This document shows positions 63,248 to 64,000 of a stretch of 64,000 nucleotides of DNA, piece by piece. The notes beneath the pieces were generated by a model that worked only from the letters and a program-made list of their open reading frames with translations, had not been told where the DNA came from and did no database searches. The translations under genes and the position numbers were made by a program. Every line of letters begins with the position of its first letter. The first letter of the stretch is position 1. Source of the stretch: Leifsonia virtsii (lineage in GTDB: Bacteria > Actinomycetota > Actinomycetes > Actinomycetales > Microbacteriaceae); assembly GCF_030433675.1 (NCBI RefSeq), contig NZ_JAROCB010000002.1, forward strand, positions 186,001 through 250,000, written 5' to 3'.

Positions 63248-63426
63248 ATGGATCCGGTCAGAAATCCCTACGCTCCGGGCGCGGGTAGAAAGCCCGCGGC
63301 GCTTGTCGGCCGCGACCTCGCTCTCCGAGAGTGGATGACAGATCTGTGGTCTATGCGCCCGAATACGGGGTGATCGCCTTCACGGTTCCCGGTATGGCAG
63401 CCTTCGTTCTCCGGCAGCGCTCCTGA
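63248..63426 (+). pseudogene. deleted remnant of an AAA ATPase gene
   Basis: The ATG at 63248 opens MDPVRNPYAPGAGRKPAALV followed by GRDLALREW, the typical N-terminus of a group of actinobacterial AAA ATP-binding proteins (NPYxPGAGxxPxxLxGRD). After about 30 codons it loses similarity and stops at 63373. In the next frame, 63349–63426 encodes VYAPEYGVIAFTVPGMAAFV, resembling the C-terminal end of the same proteins (an IAFTVP motif just before the stop). The middle, normally some 350 residues with the Walker motifs, is missing. I read this as an internal deletion that also shifted the frame. Family recognition is from memory. Confidence 0.6.
63280..63298. other. small hairpin within the ATPase remnant
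   Basis: CGCGGG (63280–63285) pairs with CCCGCG (63293–63298) over a 7-nt loop; it may be incidental. Confidence 0.25.
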
Positions 63427-63445
63427 ATCGCCTTGCAGCGTCCCG

Positions 63446-63724
63446 CTACGCGTCCCCCGCCCGGTGGCGGGGCTCGCCGCGCTCGACGATGGTCGCCGGG
63501 TCGAGGTCGTCCTCCGGCGGCACGGGCACGTCGCCGACGTCGTCCGGTCCGCCGGTTCCCGGGCGGACGGTGTCGCCGGTGGACTCCGACTGCTTCACCT
63601 CGGTCTCGCGCTCGCTCGACGGGCTGTAGGAGCGGTCCTTGGCTGTCTGGTCCGCGTCGATCTGGTGCTGGTCGGGGGCGACGTCCTGGTCGGCTGCGTC
63701 GCGCTGGTCGGGGGAGGCGTTCAT
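63446..63724 (-). CDS. small acidic disordered protein
   Basis: A 92-residue, Asp/Glu/Gln/Pro-rich protein (MNASPDQRDAADQDVAPDQHQ...VKQSESTGDTVRPGTGGPDDVGDVPVPPEDDLDPATIVERGEPRH) with no hydrophobic core and no recognised family. The start is ATG 63724, with TACCGT 7 nt upstream and no Shine-Dalgarno, so it is probably leaderless. It is divergent from a stress-type SDR gene. Such acidic, low-complexity small proteins are frequent among stress-induced genes, but that is only suggestive. Confidence 0.6.
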   Translation of the reverse strand: MNASPDQRDAADQDVAPDQHQIDADQTAKDRSYSPSSERETEVKQSESTGDTVRPGTGGPDDVGDVPVPPEDDLDPATIVERGEPRHRAGDA

Positions 63725-63819
63725 TGGAGGGACGGTACGCGCACATCCCGGGTGGCCCAAGCCCCTGACGGGCTCCCGTGCGCGGTGTTGCCTGGTGGGA
63801 CGACGAATGGAGGTCATGG

Positions 63820-64000
63820 ATGTCTTTCCCTGAACAGCAGCAGCAACCGCCCGGCCGCACGGACGAGATGGATCCGCGCCCGGACCACGGCGAGGAGAGC
63901 TACCGCGGGAGCGGGAAGCTGACCGGAAAGGTCGCCCTCATCACCGGGGCCGACAGCGGCATCGGCAAGGCGGTCGCCATCGCCTACGCGCGCGAGGGCG
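63820..64000 (+). CDS. SDR-family oxidoreductase, 3' end outside the window
   Basis: The first 60 residues of a short-chain dehydrogenase with a ~40-residue hydrophilic N-terminal extension (MSFPEQQQQPPGRTDEMDPR, then PDHGEESYRGSGKLTGKV) leading to ALITGADSGIGKAVAIAYAREG, the cofactor loop. This layout is that of general-stress SDRs (Bacillus YdaD/YhdF-like). The ATG at 63820 is taken over 63816 because the latter gives only five codons; AATGGAGG lies upstream. The gene continues beyond the right edge. Confidence 0.85.
   Translation, partial: MSFPEQQQQPPGRTDEMDPRPDHGEESYRGSGKLTGKVALITGADSGIGKAVAIAYAREG

Overview
The window is 64 kb of high-GC actinobacterial chromosome. Most of it has strong G/C third-position codon bias. 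The gene set (HspR/HAIR-controlled dnaK operon, RsmC-like methyltransferase, DUF6421–threonine aldolase block, LAxTG surface proteins, many apparently leaderless genes) fits the family Microbacteriaceae, with Leifsonia-like bacteria the best guess; this is inference from gene content, not a database result. No rRNA, tRNA, CRISPR array, transposase or integrase was recognised.

Region 1 (1–5052) differs from the rest: it is visibly less GC-rich, is packed head to tail on the + strand, and looks like a small biosynthetic cluster cut by the left edge. It holds a cytochrome P450 (5' end outside the window), a 7-codon ORF (MEYNHIT) with a perfect Shine-Dalgarno and a 14-bp hairpin behind it, an arginine:amine amidinotransferase, an ATP-grasp ligase and an MFS exporter. 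The tiny ORF has the M-x-Y-x-H pattern of the biarylitide class of minimal P450-crosslinked ribosomal peptides. The amidinotransferase plus ATP-grasp pair recalls pheganomycin/ketomemicin chemistry. The combination is the most interesting system here.

Region 2 (5282–11781) holds housekeeping and accessory genes: dcd, two lipocalin/lectin-like hypotheticals, idi translationally coupled to a MarR-type regulator, a second divergent MarR-type regulator with an operator-like palindrome between them, an MFS permease and a RelA/SpoT-domain synthetase. Region 3 (11828–18492) is a glycine-rich sortase substrate followed by dnaK-grpE-dnaJ-hspR with two HAIR operators. A third HAIR operator precedes clpB at 34151, so the HspR regulon and its regulator are both in view.

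Region 4 (18704–38669) contains an isochorismatase-like hydrolase, an ECF sigma factor with a membrane partner, tdh-kbl threonine catabolism, a membrane esterase, corA, a TetR-controlled amidohydrolase plus APC permease, an rRNA-methyltransferase-like gene, a phosphodiesterase-like protein, another APC permease, clpB lacking its N-domain, a zinc alcohol dehydrogenase and a nitroreductase. Region 5 (39136–44666) is a polysaccharide operon: processive GT2 synthase, GH26 hydrolase, UDP-glucose dehydrogenase and GalU. Region 6 (45903–54085) is a LacI-controlled oligosaccharide locus: GH2 enzyme, LacI regulator, sugar ABC importer and two GH43-like enzymes, with the same operator sequence in front of both transcription units. 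Region 7 (54297–64000) has a coupled DUF6421–SDR–threonine aldolase operon, an SDR, a large Ig-repeat lectin-like surface protein, an APC permease, the deleted remnant of an AAA ATPase gene, a small acidic protein and the start of a stress-type SDR.

Many gene boundaries carry long perfect inverted repeats whose arms recur at other loci in the window, and two carry arrays of the palindrome TTCGTSACGAA phased at exactly 20 bp. A 160-bp homopolymer-rich block at 18504–18670 interrupts one of these hairpins and looks like a sequencing or assembly artefact.
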